64,000 nucleotides of DNA from ZC4RG29 sp964521255 (lineage in GTDB: Bacteria > Bacteroidota > Bacteroidia > Cytophagales > Cyclobacteriaceae). The first letter of the stretch is position 1, and every line of letters starts with the position of its first letter. The stretch covers positions 124,001 to 188,000 of the forward strand of contig CAZFRM010000005.1 in NCBI GenBank assembly GCA_964521255.1. The letters are read 5' to 3'. A model generated the notes under the pieces. The model was not told where the DNA came from. It made no database searches and saw only the letters and a program-made list of their open reading frames with translations. The position numbers and the translations under genes were made by a program. Positions 45,289-53,487 of the stretch are shown here, piece by piece.

Positions 45289-45340
45289 GGTTAAAGTTAA
45301 AACTCTAATTTTAACCTGTACTAAAATCCCAGCCACTTAC
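45266..45340. repeat. 75-bp palindrome interrupting a toxin remnant
   Basis: GTAAGTGGCTGAGATTTTAG (45266-45285) and its near-perfect inverse CTAAAATCCCAGCCACTTAC (45321-45340) form a 20-bp stem with one mismatch. Inside, GGTTAAAGTTAAAA pairs with TTTTAACC. It is a MITE-like or REP-like palindrome at the truncation point of the toxin remnant. Confidence 0.7.
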
Positions 45341-45431
45341 CCAACGACTGCAAATAAATCCAACCCAGAAATGCTACATACATTCGTAAAAGACACCCTC
45401 TAAACAGAGAGCACGAGAAAAATTAAACCGT

Positions 45432-46472
45432 TTATATCTCATACACTAATAGATTTCGGTCCTGACTAAGTACATACATTCGGTTGCTATTGAAAACAGG
45501 TTTGTATGTTGCAGCTTTCGTGTCAAGGATCATCCCTGAAACAAACTCACCAGTCAGAGGCTCTATCTTTATGAGGTATCGGACTCCTAATTCAGAAAAC
45601 GTGAAAAACAAAAATCCATCAAAAAAAACCAAACCGGAGCCAGCGTTCATAAAATGCACCTTGTTTAAGTTAATCTCTACATGTGTCGGTAGTTCACGTT
45701 CAAGAATCTTTTTGCCTTTTTCAATATCAATAATGGAATAGAATACTCCTTGGCTTAGGTAGCCAAAGGTTTTGTCAAATACGATCTCATTAGGGTCTAA
45801 AGCATCAAAATCAATTTGCCACAATTGCTTACCTGTACTTTCGTGAAGCGCAATTACAGCATGTGTTAGCGTTACAATAATTTTCGTATCCCTTACATAA
45901 ACTTGTTTTACATTTTGAAGCCGAACCTCAGTTTCTTTATGCAACAAAATCTTATTCAATTCAGACCCTAACTGTCCGGTATCAAAGGACCAAATCTCCC
46001 TACCTTCGTAAAGGCTTATTTTTTTTAAGAAATTCTCAGATTTAATTATAAGTGAGTCTTTGAAAAGACACGCTGGCATTCCCTCAATAAGAATTTTCTC
46101 TTTCAAAAAAATTCTCTCCAATACATTAAACACACAATACTCTACCGTATCATTCGCATCATCTACGAGCTTCCAAACACTCAAATTCTCATAAGCAATC
46201 CCCTCATAAGAATACTCTTCATCACCTGCGAATAATAGCTTTCCGGCTAAATCATAGATTCGTAAGCCATGGCAAAGTAAATGTTCATTTAAGCATACTA
46301 TAGAATGAACAATTTCCTCAGTTGACCACAGAAATTCTAAATTGTCTTTTGACAGGCAGGTCAACTTTTTATCCGGATGACTTAAAAAATAAAGTCCATT
46401 TCCGCAAACTACCGGGATAGACCTGACATTATTAACTTGTTTGTAAAAATTATATCGCATTTTAGTCAACAA
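45432..46472 (-). CDS. PQQ-like beta-propeller immunity protein
   Basis: A 346-aa protein made of repeated beta-strand units with Trp/Gly/Gly-Lys patterns (LWSTEEIVHSIVCLNEH, GREIWSFDTGQL, TGKQLWQIDFDAL, LTGEFVSGMIL), which is the PQQ-like propeller layout. It lacks a signal peptide, so it is cytoplasmic. Cytosolic propeller proteins of this kind are recurrent immunity genes in Bacteroidota polymorphic-toxin loci. It overlaps the end of the upstream toxin fragment by 11 bases, supporting a toxin-immunity pair. Confidence 0.75.
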   Translation of the reverse strand: MLTKMRYNFYKQVNNVRSIPVVCGNGLYFLSHPDKKLTCLSKDNLEFLWSTEEIVHSIVCLNEHLLCHGLRIYDLAGKLLFAGDEEYSYEGIAYENLSVWKLVDDANDTVEYCVFNVLERIFLKEKILIEGMPACLFKDSLIIKSENFLKKISLYEGREIWSFDTGQLGSELNKILLHKETEVRLQNVKQVYVRDTKIIVTLTHAVIALHESTGKQLWQIDFDALDPNEIVFDKTFGYLSQGVFYSIIDIEKGKKILERELPTHVEINLNKVHFMNAGSGLVFFDGFLFFTFSELGVRYLIKIEPLTGEFVSGMILDTKAATYKPVFNSNRMYVLSQDRNLLVYEI

Positions 46473-46770
46473 CTCTAAAGATTTTTGTAAAATTTTCTGT
46501 CTTTTCGAGATTTTTTACTAACCTTTCTGCATAGTTAGTAGCTGTAATAAGATTATCTGCTGGGAAAAGTTTCTTTACAATACTTTCATCCAATGACGCT
46601 GTTAGTTCAACTGTACTACTTTTAAGTACATTAATCACATTAGCTTTAAGAATATCGTCAGTTATACCATTAGTCTTTTTAAAGACCCATTTAAGTTGAT
46701 CTATATCGCTGATATCTGGGCTCGCTAAATCCCTGATGAATTGTTTTCGGATTACATCCCCACCCCCCCT
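46462..46770 (-). pseudogene. Toxin C-terminal tip (truncated by a RAYT element)
   Basis: The open frame continues to 46824, but the first ~18 codons are read from the REP-like end of a mobile element, so native coding starts near 46770. The remaining ~100 residues (RKQFIRDLASPDISD...KKLFPADNLITATNYAERLVKNLEK) form a helical toxin tip with no family I can name. It overlaps its propeller immunity gene by 11 bases. The toxin body upstream has been replaced by the insertion. Confidence 0.65.
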
Positions 46771-47516
46771 GACTGGCGCAAGTGTTGTGCGGTTGTCTGC
46801 GGGCAGCTCACTTGTGCCTATCATGCTGTCAGTCTCCAGACTGACGAAGTCTCATATCAGCCTCACCTCCATCACCGTTTCTTTCAACCGAGCGTAATTC
46901 CCGGCACTGCTGTACAAATACTCTTCCGGATAACGTACAATTCCGGCATCAACCGGGTTGTTATGAATATAATTTAACCGCTGTTCAAGCTTCTCATTGG
47001 TATTAAGTTCCACCGGATGATTGTGCTGCTGCCAGAACTGGTAGCGTGTGTTGTTACTATTCCGGGTCCCAGCTCTTTCAAAAAGCCAAAGCAACAATTC
47101 TTTCCTGCTCTCCTGTGGATTGTCAGCAACAGCATTAATTATCTTCAATGAAGTGTATTTTTTAATGTCCCTGATTATATCTTCCAGCTTTTGTGATCCA
47201 TAACCTGAAACGATCATATTGAACGTGATTGCTCATGATGCAATAGGCATATACGTGAAGTCCTTTATTTTGCTGACAGTAGCGGATACTATCCAGAAAT
47301 ATATCCCGGTATTCCTTCCGGGTAAATACATCAAGCCAGTAAATGATAGTGAAGGTAACAAAATATACAGCTTCCTGATCGCGGATCTTGTATTTGCGGC
47401 TCATAACAAATAACGGGTAACTTGAAGAACAAATATATTCGCAAGTCCGAAGACTTACAACATAATGGGCACAAGTGAACATCGCACTTGCCAGCCGCAC
47501 AACACTTGCGCCAGTC
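46771..47516. mobile_element. RAYT-type element with inverted REP-like ends
   Basis: A 746-bp unit with long inverted ends, GACTGGCGCAAGTGTTGTGC on the left and the inverse on the right closing at 47516. The first ~75 bases of each end correspond, including CACTTGTGCC and a small inner hairpin (GTCAGTCT/AGACTGAC on the left). It encloses a broken REP-associated tyrosine transposase and interrupts a toxin gene. Confidence 0.75.
46852..47404 (-). pseudogene. REP-associated tyrosine transposase (RAYT), frameshifted
   Basis: The Y1-transposase domain begins at the ATG at 47404 (MSRKYKIRDQEAVYFVTFT) and proceeds to YAYCIMSNHV. There a single extra A near 47217 (CAATATG for CATATG) breaks the frame. 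The next frame resumes at once with MIVSGYGSQKLEDIIRDIKKYTS and ends NYARLKETVMEVRLI. The shift destroys the HVH motif that binds the metal, so the enzyme is inactive. A later Tyr (catalytic region) is in the second frame. Confidence 0.85.
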
Positions 47517-47554
47517 ATTCAAAGAACACTTAGACCAGGTGGGGGTTGTCCCAT

Positions 47555-47585
47555 GCCCACGTTAGTGTTCTTCATCAACGTGCAA
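47555..47585. repeat. GGTGAAGAACACC-type hairpin (variant)
   Basis: CACGTTAGTGTTCTTCATCAACGTG is an imperfect palindrome: CACGTT pairs with AACGTG around a GTGTTCTTCAT centre, the minus-strand form of the recurrent core (ATGAAGAACAC here). Related hairpins lie at 51750, 55781, 57117 and 58089. Confidence 0.55.
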
Positions 47586-47600
47586 GAGTGATTTCACTCC

Positions 47601-48173
47601 TTATTCATACTTCCAGTATCTATCATTGAATGCTTTACGGATTTTACCATTATCAACATCCTGGGCATAATGGGATAAAGTTTTTGATTCAAATCCTCTG
47701 ACAAATTCAAAAATATTGGCGCTTAATTTTAGATGGGTTTCGCTATTTCCCCAATCCCAGGCTACGCGCCAAATTTGATCAAGGTTATCGGTTCTCATAC
47801 CCAAGTAGATACCAATATCCTCAGATGTTCTACCTATTCCCAATAACCCGTATTCAAGCCACTCTTTTTCCTTTCTCCATGTGGATTCATGATCTTTTAA
47901 AATTTCTTCGAGATCATAAAACTCCCAAGGGTTAATCGGATCAGGATCGTCTTTTGTAGGAGCATACACAATACTTTCTAAAGGAACGACCAAACCTGGT
48001 TCATTAATTACTTGTATCGACTCCTTTCTAAAGTTTTCATTTTTCAGTTCAAAATGCTCCAGGAAAAATCTGAATACTGGCGGAAAAGTTATCCGATATT
48101 GGTTTTCGAGTTGATCAATATCAACCCTGTCATTCCATTTTCTACTGGGTATAAAATCAAAACCTTGTTTCAT
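47601..48173 (-). CDS. SMI1/KNR4 (SUKH-type) immunity protein
   Basis: A 190-aa protein with the SUKH layout: an early WNDRVDIDQLENQYRITFPPVFRFFLEHF block, then GLLGIGRTSEDIGIYLGMR and a late GNSETHLKLSANIFEFVRGFE, as in SMI1/KNR4 proteins. SUKH proteins are common immunity partners of nuclease toxins. It starts six bases after the stop of the WHH-type toxin gene, so the pair assignment is strong. Confidence 0.88.
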   Translation of the reverse strand: MKQGFDFIPSRKWNDRVDIDQLENQYRITFPPVFRFFLEHFELKNENFRKESIQVINEPGLVVPLESIVYAPTKDDPDPINPWEFYDLEEILKDHESTWRKEKEWLEYGLLGIGRTSEDIGIYLGMRTDNLDQIWRVAWDWGNSETHLKLSANIFEFVRGFESKTLSHYAQDVDNGKIRKAFNDRYWKYE

Positions 48174-48179
48174 AACTTT

Positions 48180-50465
48180 TTAAAATGGTGATTCATATAA
48201 TCCCTTTAAACTTCGTTCGACTATCGTCTTTCCACCTGTATGAGGGGTGACACTGTGTACATTATCCGATAAAACAGGCATCATAGTCTTACCATCTTGA
48301 TGATGATGCCATGTATATTTTTTCCATTCGCCATTAGTTTTTATTAAGACAGGACTTCCACTTTCTGTGAGTATTTGAATATTTTCCTTCCCAAATTTTT
48401 TAATAGCAGCGTTATTAGCAATAGCAAAATCTTTAACATAGTTCCCTGTCATATCTTCAGTTTTTACCCAGTAATCTTTTCCTGGCGTATGATTTCTAAA
48501 ATCCGGGAAACCATCTTTATCAAATTCAATTTTAACACCCTTACTGTTGGTATAGGAATATGAACTCTCCGCATTTGCAGGAATTCGTTCAGTCTTTTTA
48601 GGACTATTGATTTGTTTCTGCGCATTAAATTCATCAACCTTATTTAAGAAGTCAACATCATTTCTCTTGGAAGCTAATGGAGAATTATCAACAGTCTTCC
48701 AAGAGTCAATTAAATCCGTTTTCTTGGCAACGGCATTCAGTAGTTCATCACTGCCATCAATATCCTTAATAAACCGGGTAATCTGATCAGGATCGGTAAG
48801 TTTTTCTTTGATCGCCTTTACAACCGCCTCACGCGCTTCCTTGCCCAGTTTCTTGAGCAGGTCTTCCAGCATTTCAAGGATCTTCGCTCCCCCTAACAAT
48901 TCCAGCAATACCGAGGATACATCCAGCGATGCTTCGTGCATCATCACATTGCCACCGCCAGCGTATTTATTTTTCTTGTCTGCAAAAAAGTCGGTGGCCG
49001 CACTCTGTATCTTCGGCCAGCTTACCTCTTTAACGGTATTGACCAACTGCGTTCTTACTTCTTCCTTCGTTGCTATGTCATAACCAAAAGAAACAAGCTG
49101 GGGTATTTCCATCACCTTGGCTACTATGGCATCGCCACCGCCAGAAGCAATACCATTGGTAGGGTCATGGAAAGGGGAAGCGCTGTACTGATCTGACTTG
49201 GTATCGTCCCATAATCTTACAGGAGTTTGGCCTGTCTCATAGGTTTCGCGGCCCATGTCATAAGTAGTGGCAACACCACCTACAGTAGCTTTCAAGGCTG
49301 ATTTGAAATTAGAAGCTAACGCACTCCAGCCCTGCGTGCCCTTGCTGTCAAGATTGGCAATAACATCATTGATTGTTTTCTTTGCCTCCGTTATGATCTT
49401 CTGCTTGTCGGCCGGTTTGGTGAGCTTTGATTTTTTGCTCTCCTGAAATACTTTGCTTTCATTCAGACCGTGCCGGATGTATAGACAACCGGAGTTATCA
49501 TCATAGTGCATCCAGATGCCATACGATGCATCATCAAAATTTCCATTGTTAAATTTGTTCTTTAGAGTTTCAAATATGGCCGAACCTTCAAGCGTAGCTT
49601 GTGTAAGATTCGCGTTGCCCGTAAAGTAGGTTTTGATGGAATGACCATAAGCCTGGCTAAATTCATTCAGGTAGTTTTTAATCTCATCCCGAACCTCCTG
49701 GGGAAGCCCTGCATAGTCTTCGAGTCCATCTTCTTTAAATACCTCACCCTGTAATGCGCTTTCGGGCAATGCAAGGTTAACGTTATTGCATATTTTGTTG
49801 GGAAACTGGTTATTCAGGCCAGCATAATAAACCGACAATGCAACTTCGTATTCTTTTAAAAAGTCCCGAATGAGTTGCTCTGCAACTACGCATTCATTTG
49901 AACCTGTCGAAACTTCCCGTTCAATATGATAGAATTTATCTAATGATAAGAGGTTTGCGTCCGCATAACGCCTGGTTAACCTTCCAATGACCTTGCTATC
50001 GGTTACGGCAACAATAAAAAACCTGATATTATTATTTGCTGGAATCTTTTGTAATTCTGTTTGAACATTCTCGTTATATTGAATTGAATTATAATCCACA
50101 ACATAGATCCGGGTATCTATTGTCGCAGGAACATTTGATACTTTTGCCTGCTCTGGTTCTAAATTCTTTTCTAAGTCAGGGCATTTTTCGTTGACTTCAT
50201 TGCTAATTGTAATCGTGCTGTTATTCGCAAAAATTTCCTGAAGAGTGTTCATTAAGCTTTGAGCAAATGCTGTAACCGTACTGTTACCCATCTCACTCTT
50301 CTCATCCCCTTCAAACACACTCACCAGCATGGCCGGGTCGTGCATCACATCCCACTGCCACTTGGCGAGGTAGCCCCCGTTGTTGTAGTCCATCAGGTTG
50401 TCAGTAGCGTCTGACCCGGCATGGTAGGTGAGCTTCCGATCGCGGCAGAACCTGAATTTTGCCAC
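48180..50465 (-). CDS. Polymorphic toxin fragment with WHH-type nuclease tip
   Basis: A 761-aa frame with a GTG start at 50465. It begins abruptly inside the zincin block (SDATDNLMDYNNGGYLAKWQWDVMHDP), so the N-terminal part and the HELGH motif are absent. A central beta/alpha region and a pretoxin region follow (SALKATVGGVATTYDMGRE, GGGDAIVAKVME). The C-terminal ~130 residues form the nuclease: GKDYWVKTEDMTGNYVKDF, KKYTWHHHQDGKTM and VHSVTPHTGG. The WHH and HTGG features identify the HNH/endo-VII superfamily WHH subgroup, an endonuclease. The SUKH immunity gene follows. An IS66-like scrap overlaps the 5' end. Confidence 0.85.
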   Translation of the reverse strand: MAKFRFCRDRKLTYHAGSDATDNLMDYNNGGYLAKWQWDVMHDPAMLVSVFEGDEKSEMGNSTVTAFAQSLMNTLQEIFANNSTITISNEVNEKCPDLEKNLEPEQAKVSNVPATIDTRIYVVDYNSIQYNENVQTELQKIPANNNIRFFIVAVTDSKVIGRLTRRYADANLLSLDKFYHIEREVSTGSNECVVAEQLIRDFLKEYEVALSVYYAGLNNQFPNKICNNVNLALPESALQGEVFKEDGLEDYAGLPQEVRDEIKNYLNEFSQAYGHSIKTYFTGNANLTQATLEGSAIFETLKNKFNNGNFDDASYGIWMHYDDNSGCLYIRHGLNESKVFQESKKSKLTKPADKQKIITEAKKTINDVIANLDSKGTQGWSALASNFKSALKATVGGVATTYDMGRETYETGQTPVRLWDDTKSDQYSASPFHDPTNGIASGGGDAIVAKVMEIPQLVSFGYDIATKEEVRTQLVNTVKEVSWPKIQSAATDFFADKKNKYAGGGNVMMHEASLDVSSVLLELLGGAKILEMLEDLLKKLGKEAREAVVKAIKEKLTDPDQITRFIKDIDGSDELLNAVAKKTDLIDSWKTVDNSPLASKRNDVDFLNKVDEFNAQKQINSPKKTERIPANAESSYSYTNSKGVKIEFDKDGFPDFRNHTPGKDYWVKTEDMTGNYVKDFAIANNAAIKKFGKENIQILTESGSPVLIKTNGEWKKYTWHHHQDGKTMMPVLSDNVHSVTPHTGGKTIVERSLKGLYESPF

Positions 50466-50506
50466 TCATTGATAGTGGCCTGCATTTGTTCTTGTGTCCG
50501 CTTCAT
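50393..50506 (-). pseudogene. IS66-like TnpA N-terminal scrap
   Basis: A 37-aa frame from the ATG at 50506 reads MKRTQEQMQATINEWQNSGS. The opening MxxTQEQMxxxIxEWQxSG resembles the short HTH-like OrfA of IS66-family elements, after which the sequence jumps into the toxin in another frame. It is a chimeric joint, probably from a deletion or recombination event. Confidence 0.4.
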
Positions 50507-50595
50507 GTAATTGTTTCTTCCCACAAAGCAACACATCAACTATCTTCGTGTAAAGATGTAGTTGGCCGGGTGCTTACAGAGCGTTTAGAAGTTTA

Positions 50596-51102
50596 TTAAG
50601 TTTTTCCGCTCCTAACTAAAGATGCAAGTTCTACTATAAAGAAAAGAACAAACAATCCTATAATACCAAATGCACCATAACGCAAGCTTAAATAACCACA
50701 TGCGATGCCCTCTCCATCGCAAATCGGTTCATCCACCATGAATGTGACATATACATATAGGAACATAATGTGCAATAGATAAAACAAAGTAGAGGCAACC
50801 GGGTTACTGAATATTCTAAGTACCTTCAAAGCCACCCAATAGAGTAGTATCACTGTGAGAAGGATACCATAATTCATAACCAAGTCGCCTACAAAATCAT
50901 ACCCCTGACTTGGCAACTTATGCAGAGCAACTTGCATTCCTAACAAAACTGTATTAACAATCATCAACACCGTCAATAGCATCGTTGCTATTGCTATTTT
51001 ATACATAGTCGGCTCACGTCTATGTCGCTTCATTCTTTGACTATTCCAATAAATCAAAGCGACAGCAACAACGCACAAAAAGCTTATAAACATATCAACC
51101 AT
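50596..51102 (-). CDS. Multi-pass membrane protein, likely immunity
   Basis: A 168-aa protein with about four to five hydrophobic segments and a short loop containing EPICDGEGIACGYLSLRYG (two Cys). It starts 34 bases after the stop of the toxin remnant at 51137-51631 on the same strand. A membrane immunity protein suggests the cognate toxin acts on or across the membrane. No known Imm family is recognised. Confidence 0.65.
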   Translation of the reverse strand: MVDMFISFLCVVAVALIYWNSQRMKRHRREPTMYKIAIATMLLTVLMIVNTVLLGMQVALHKLPSQGYDFVGDLVMNYGILLTVILLYWVALKVLRIFSNPVASTLFYLLHIMFLYVYVTFMVDEPICDGEGIACGYLSLRYGAFGIIGLFVLFFIVELASLVRSGKT

Positions 51103-51136
51103 AATCCTCTATTCGAAGGTACATCAGCAATTCTTG

Positions 51137-51631
51137 CTACACCGCTTGGGTATTTTCCTGAATATACTTAATCCCTGTAGATTCTTGAATATCGGCAAAC
51201 TGAGTGTATTTTCTTGAAACAATTTCGATATCAGGCTTATAAGAATCTAAACGCACATATTTAGAAGGGTCGTTTGGATTGACCAAATACACTTCATTGT
51301 TTGGATATGATGATGACCTTATTCTATTAAACTCGTTACCATCAAGTATTTTTTGTAACCAAACTGGTTTTTTATTTACCTGTGCTGATGTAGACAGAGC
51401 GTCAATTTGTTTCCACTCATCAAGTAATCCAAAATTATCTTCAAGTTGTTTTAAAGCATCGTCAGGAAGATTTGCTACATCATAGGCAAACCTTGTTTTG
51501 GTTGCTTCATCTAAAGTATTGAGTTCCGTTTTTAGGTTTGATAATTCTAAGTTATCAAGTTTCGTGAGGATTTTTTGCCAGTTCCCTGCCCCTTGTCCCT
51601 TGTTGGTGTTTCGGGTTGGAATGAGCGCGGC
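51137..51631 (-). pseudogene. Toxin C-terminal remnant, no start codon
   Basis: A 164-codon open frame with no Met, so easily missed. It runs from a TGA at 51632-51634 down to a TAG at 51137. Residues include GAGNWQKILTKLDNLEL, NLPDDALKQLEDNFGLLDEW, YVRLDSYKPDIEIVSRKYTQF and ADIQESTGIKYIQ. After a frameshift the other frame has ARIADVPSNRG. The LDSY..EIVSRK.TQ and IADVPS motifs recur, in my memory, in the tips of Bacteroidota polymorphic toxins. A multi-pass immunity gene follows at once. The upstream 184-bp repeat begins where the frame begins. Confidence 0.65.
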
Positions 51632-51781
51632 TCATCAACAAGGATTTCTGTGAACCAATTCTTCTAATTCCAACCTTCATCATACACCTAAGCATATTAT
51701 TCTCCTATTTCAGTTTTTAATCTTGCGACAAAGTTTCTTGTATCAATTTGTTGTAGGTGAAGAACACCTGCAACGGCTGAG
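51598..51781. repeat. 184-bp direct repeat, copy 1
   Basis: Nearly identical to 55629-55812 (offset 4031). It starts with CCTTGTTGG..., contains ATGAGCGCGGCTCATCAACAAGG, and ends in the hairpin GTTGTAGGTGAAGAACACCTGCAAC (51750-51774). On the minus strand it includes a short frame beginning MLRCMMKVGIRRIGS behind TAGGAG. It lies exactly at the 5' joint of a displaced toxin tip. Confidence 0.85.
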
Positions 51782-51896
51782 AATTTTACTATATCGCAGT
51801 ACGGTCTATGAAATTAAAAACGTGACCAAAAAACTTATCGATGCTTTTATTAATAAAAAGCTAATTCAAAATTAGTACATTAAAAAAAGCCAGATG

Positions 51897-52328
51897 CTAG
51901 GCCTGGCTTTCTATTTTTTGTTTTAATTTTTTTATAGCAGCTTCCATTTCCGAGGACCACTCTTTTGAAACTTCTTTACTATCATGATATACTTCGAGCA
52001 ATTTTGTAGTATAATCAAATAAAATTTTCCTGAAGATACTTTGCTGGATGTTTGTGGAGCCAAAAACCTGATGATATATCTCTGCTTCATCCTTCTTAAT
52101 GCCCTTCGCATTTTGAATGTCTTCCCAATCCATAACTTCATAAGGGCGATACAAAGAAATCTCATTCACAAATCCATCAGGTAAAATTGTGCTCTCTATT
52201 AATTCTGGGAATCGATTCAATTTAGTTGATGATAAAAAAAATTTTAAAGGTTCATTCTCTGGCGAAAGTTTTAATCCAATCTTCACTGTATTAGTATAGG
52301 GTGGATTCAATATTATTTGATAATTCAT
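51897..52328 (-). CDS. Hypothetical protein, likely immunity for the EndoU-like toxin
   Basis: A 143-aa protein (MNYQIILNPPYTNTVKIGL...) with a C-terminal coiled-coil-like helix. It starts two bases after the stop of the EndoU-like toxin frame (52331), consistent with toxin-immunity order. No family is recognised. The gap to 51781 on its 3' side holds the direct repeat and nothing else. Confidence 0.6.
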   Translation of the reverse strand: MNYQIILNPPYTNTVKIGLKLSPENEPLKFFLSSTKLNRFPELIESTILPDGFVNEISLYRPYEVMDWEDIQNAKGIKKDEAEIYHQVFGSTNIQQSIFRKILFDYTTKLLEVYHDSKEVSKEWSSEMEAAIKKLKQKIESQA

Positions 52329-52330
52329 AA

Positions 52331-52969
52331 TTATTCAAAAAAGAATGAAGTAATTTTTCCATCTCTGTAATATCCGTGAATAACATATCCGTCTTTTGTA
52401 GAGCCATAAAACTCACTAAGTATATTACCGTTGTTTTTGTTAGCTACATCTTGAATGGCTTCCTTCAAACTCTGTTCAAGTTTAATGTCACTCCAAATAG
52501 CAGGATCATAAATAGTCTTCGCAAAACTTTTAGCTCCATCACCCTTCAAAGCCCCTGTGGTAACCATTGGGTTCTTAGTTCCATCAACTGCAGGTATTTT
52601 GTATTCAATTTGTCTTACACCAGGAACTGTCGGGTGCGGAACATCCTTCAAGATAACAATTTCTTCTACCTGATCTAGCGTCTTTCCTACAGCAACTTGG
52701 TAGTTCGGATTCCCTACAACTGAAATCTGTCTCACTTTTGCAAACTCTGCAGCATCATGGCATCCACCAATGCCATTCGCCCTTGGCGTAGTTAAATCCC
52801 TGAACTTTATATGCTTAATTACGCCAGGAATATCCAGTTTACTAAAATCTACTACCGCATCAGTAACCTCCTCGATATTCTTCCCCTGCTTCTTAAAAAT
52901 GTCCTTCAACGTCTCTATCCAATTTTCGACTGCAGTCCTGGCACTTGCAGAGAGGTTGGGCTTAGTCAA
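52331..52969 (-). CDS. EndoU-like toxin C-terminal domain
   Basis: A 212-aa frame with a TTG start that overlaps the upstream stop as TTGA. The C-terminal ~130 residues have ANGIGGCHDAAEFAK, GVRQIEYKIPAVDG, KTIYDPAIWSDIKL and KDGYVIHGYYRDGKITSFF. That order (a Gly/His region, a YxIP strand, a xxYDPxxxSD block and a GYxIxGYxxxGxIxxF close) matches the bacterial EndoU nuclease group as I recall it. Typical EndoU would cleave RNA, and the histidines here are plausible. It continues in frame -1 from the pretoxin gene upstream, so originally one protein. Confidence 0.6.
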   Translation of the reverse strand: MTKPNLSASARTAVENWIETLKDIFKKQGKNIEEVTDAVVDFSKLDIPGVIKHIKFRDLTTPRANGIGGCHDAAEFAKVRQISVVGNPNYQVAVGKTLDQVEEIVILKDVPHPTVPGVRQIEYKIPAVDGTKNPMVTTGALKGDGAKSFAKTIYDPAIWSDIKLEQSLKEAIQDVANKNNGNILSEFYGSTKDGYVIHGYYRDGKITSFFFE

Positions 52970-53487
52970 TAGGTTTTTGCCCGAGGGTAGAGTGCATACA
53001 ATTCCTGCACATCACCTTCCGGCCCGGATGTTACCTGGAGGGTGTACGTATTTCCATTTCTCTCCGCTTTGTATTCTGTGCCTGTGGGGGTTTTGAAAAT
53101 TACCCATTCAGGTTTTATGGTTTGATCTTTTATTTCTATAGCGGCACTTACTTTATCCGTCTGCCCGGCAGGCAAAAATTTCCAGGGAGCGTAATAATCC
53201 GTATAAAGTTTCTGGTACTTTCCTTTGATCAAAGAAATCCTGTTGTAGTACGTTTCCCATGTATCGAAAGCATATTTGCCGTTGCCTTTGCTAAACGTAA
53301 CAATGGCTTTGCTTCCATCCAGTTGGATGGGGTCAAAGCTGCCTGCGGTTAACGGTTGCCCTGCTTTACCCACATAAGTGGCGACTGCTTTTTCGGATGT
53401 AACATTCCCGTACTGATCGGTTTCGGTTACTTTATCTACCTGGTAAACATTACCGTCCTTATCTTCAACAGTCATAGGGAATACCAC
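52966..53487 (-). CDS. Pretoxin segment upstream of the EndoU-like tip
   Basis: A 173-aa frame (MVFPMTVEDKDGNVYQVDKVTE...) containing VEDKDGNVYQVDKV, a PxGQTDKVSAAIEI block and GPEGDVQELYALYPRAKTY, sequences typical of pretoxin beta regions in these toxins. Coding in the same frame begins further upstream (VTDSEGTSHTINQQYLEG). A TGA within 'ttga' separates it from the EndoU-like frame, so one indel split a single toxin. It was joined upstream to a foreign toxin tail (see 53487-53822). Confidence 0.6.
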   Translation of the reverse strand: MVFPMTVEDKDGNVYQVDKVTETDQYGNVTSEKAVATYVGKAGQPLTAGSFDPIQLDGSKAIVTFSKGNGKYAFDTWETYYNRISLIKGKYQKLYTDYYAPWKFLPAGQTDKVSAAIEIKDQTIKPEWVIFKTPTGTEYKAERNGNTYTLQVTSGPEGDVQELYALYPRAKTY

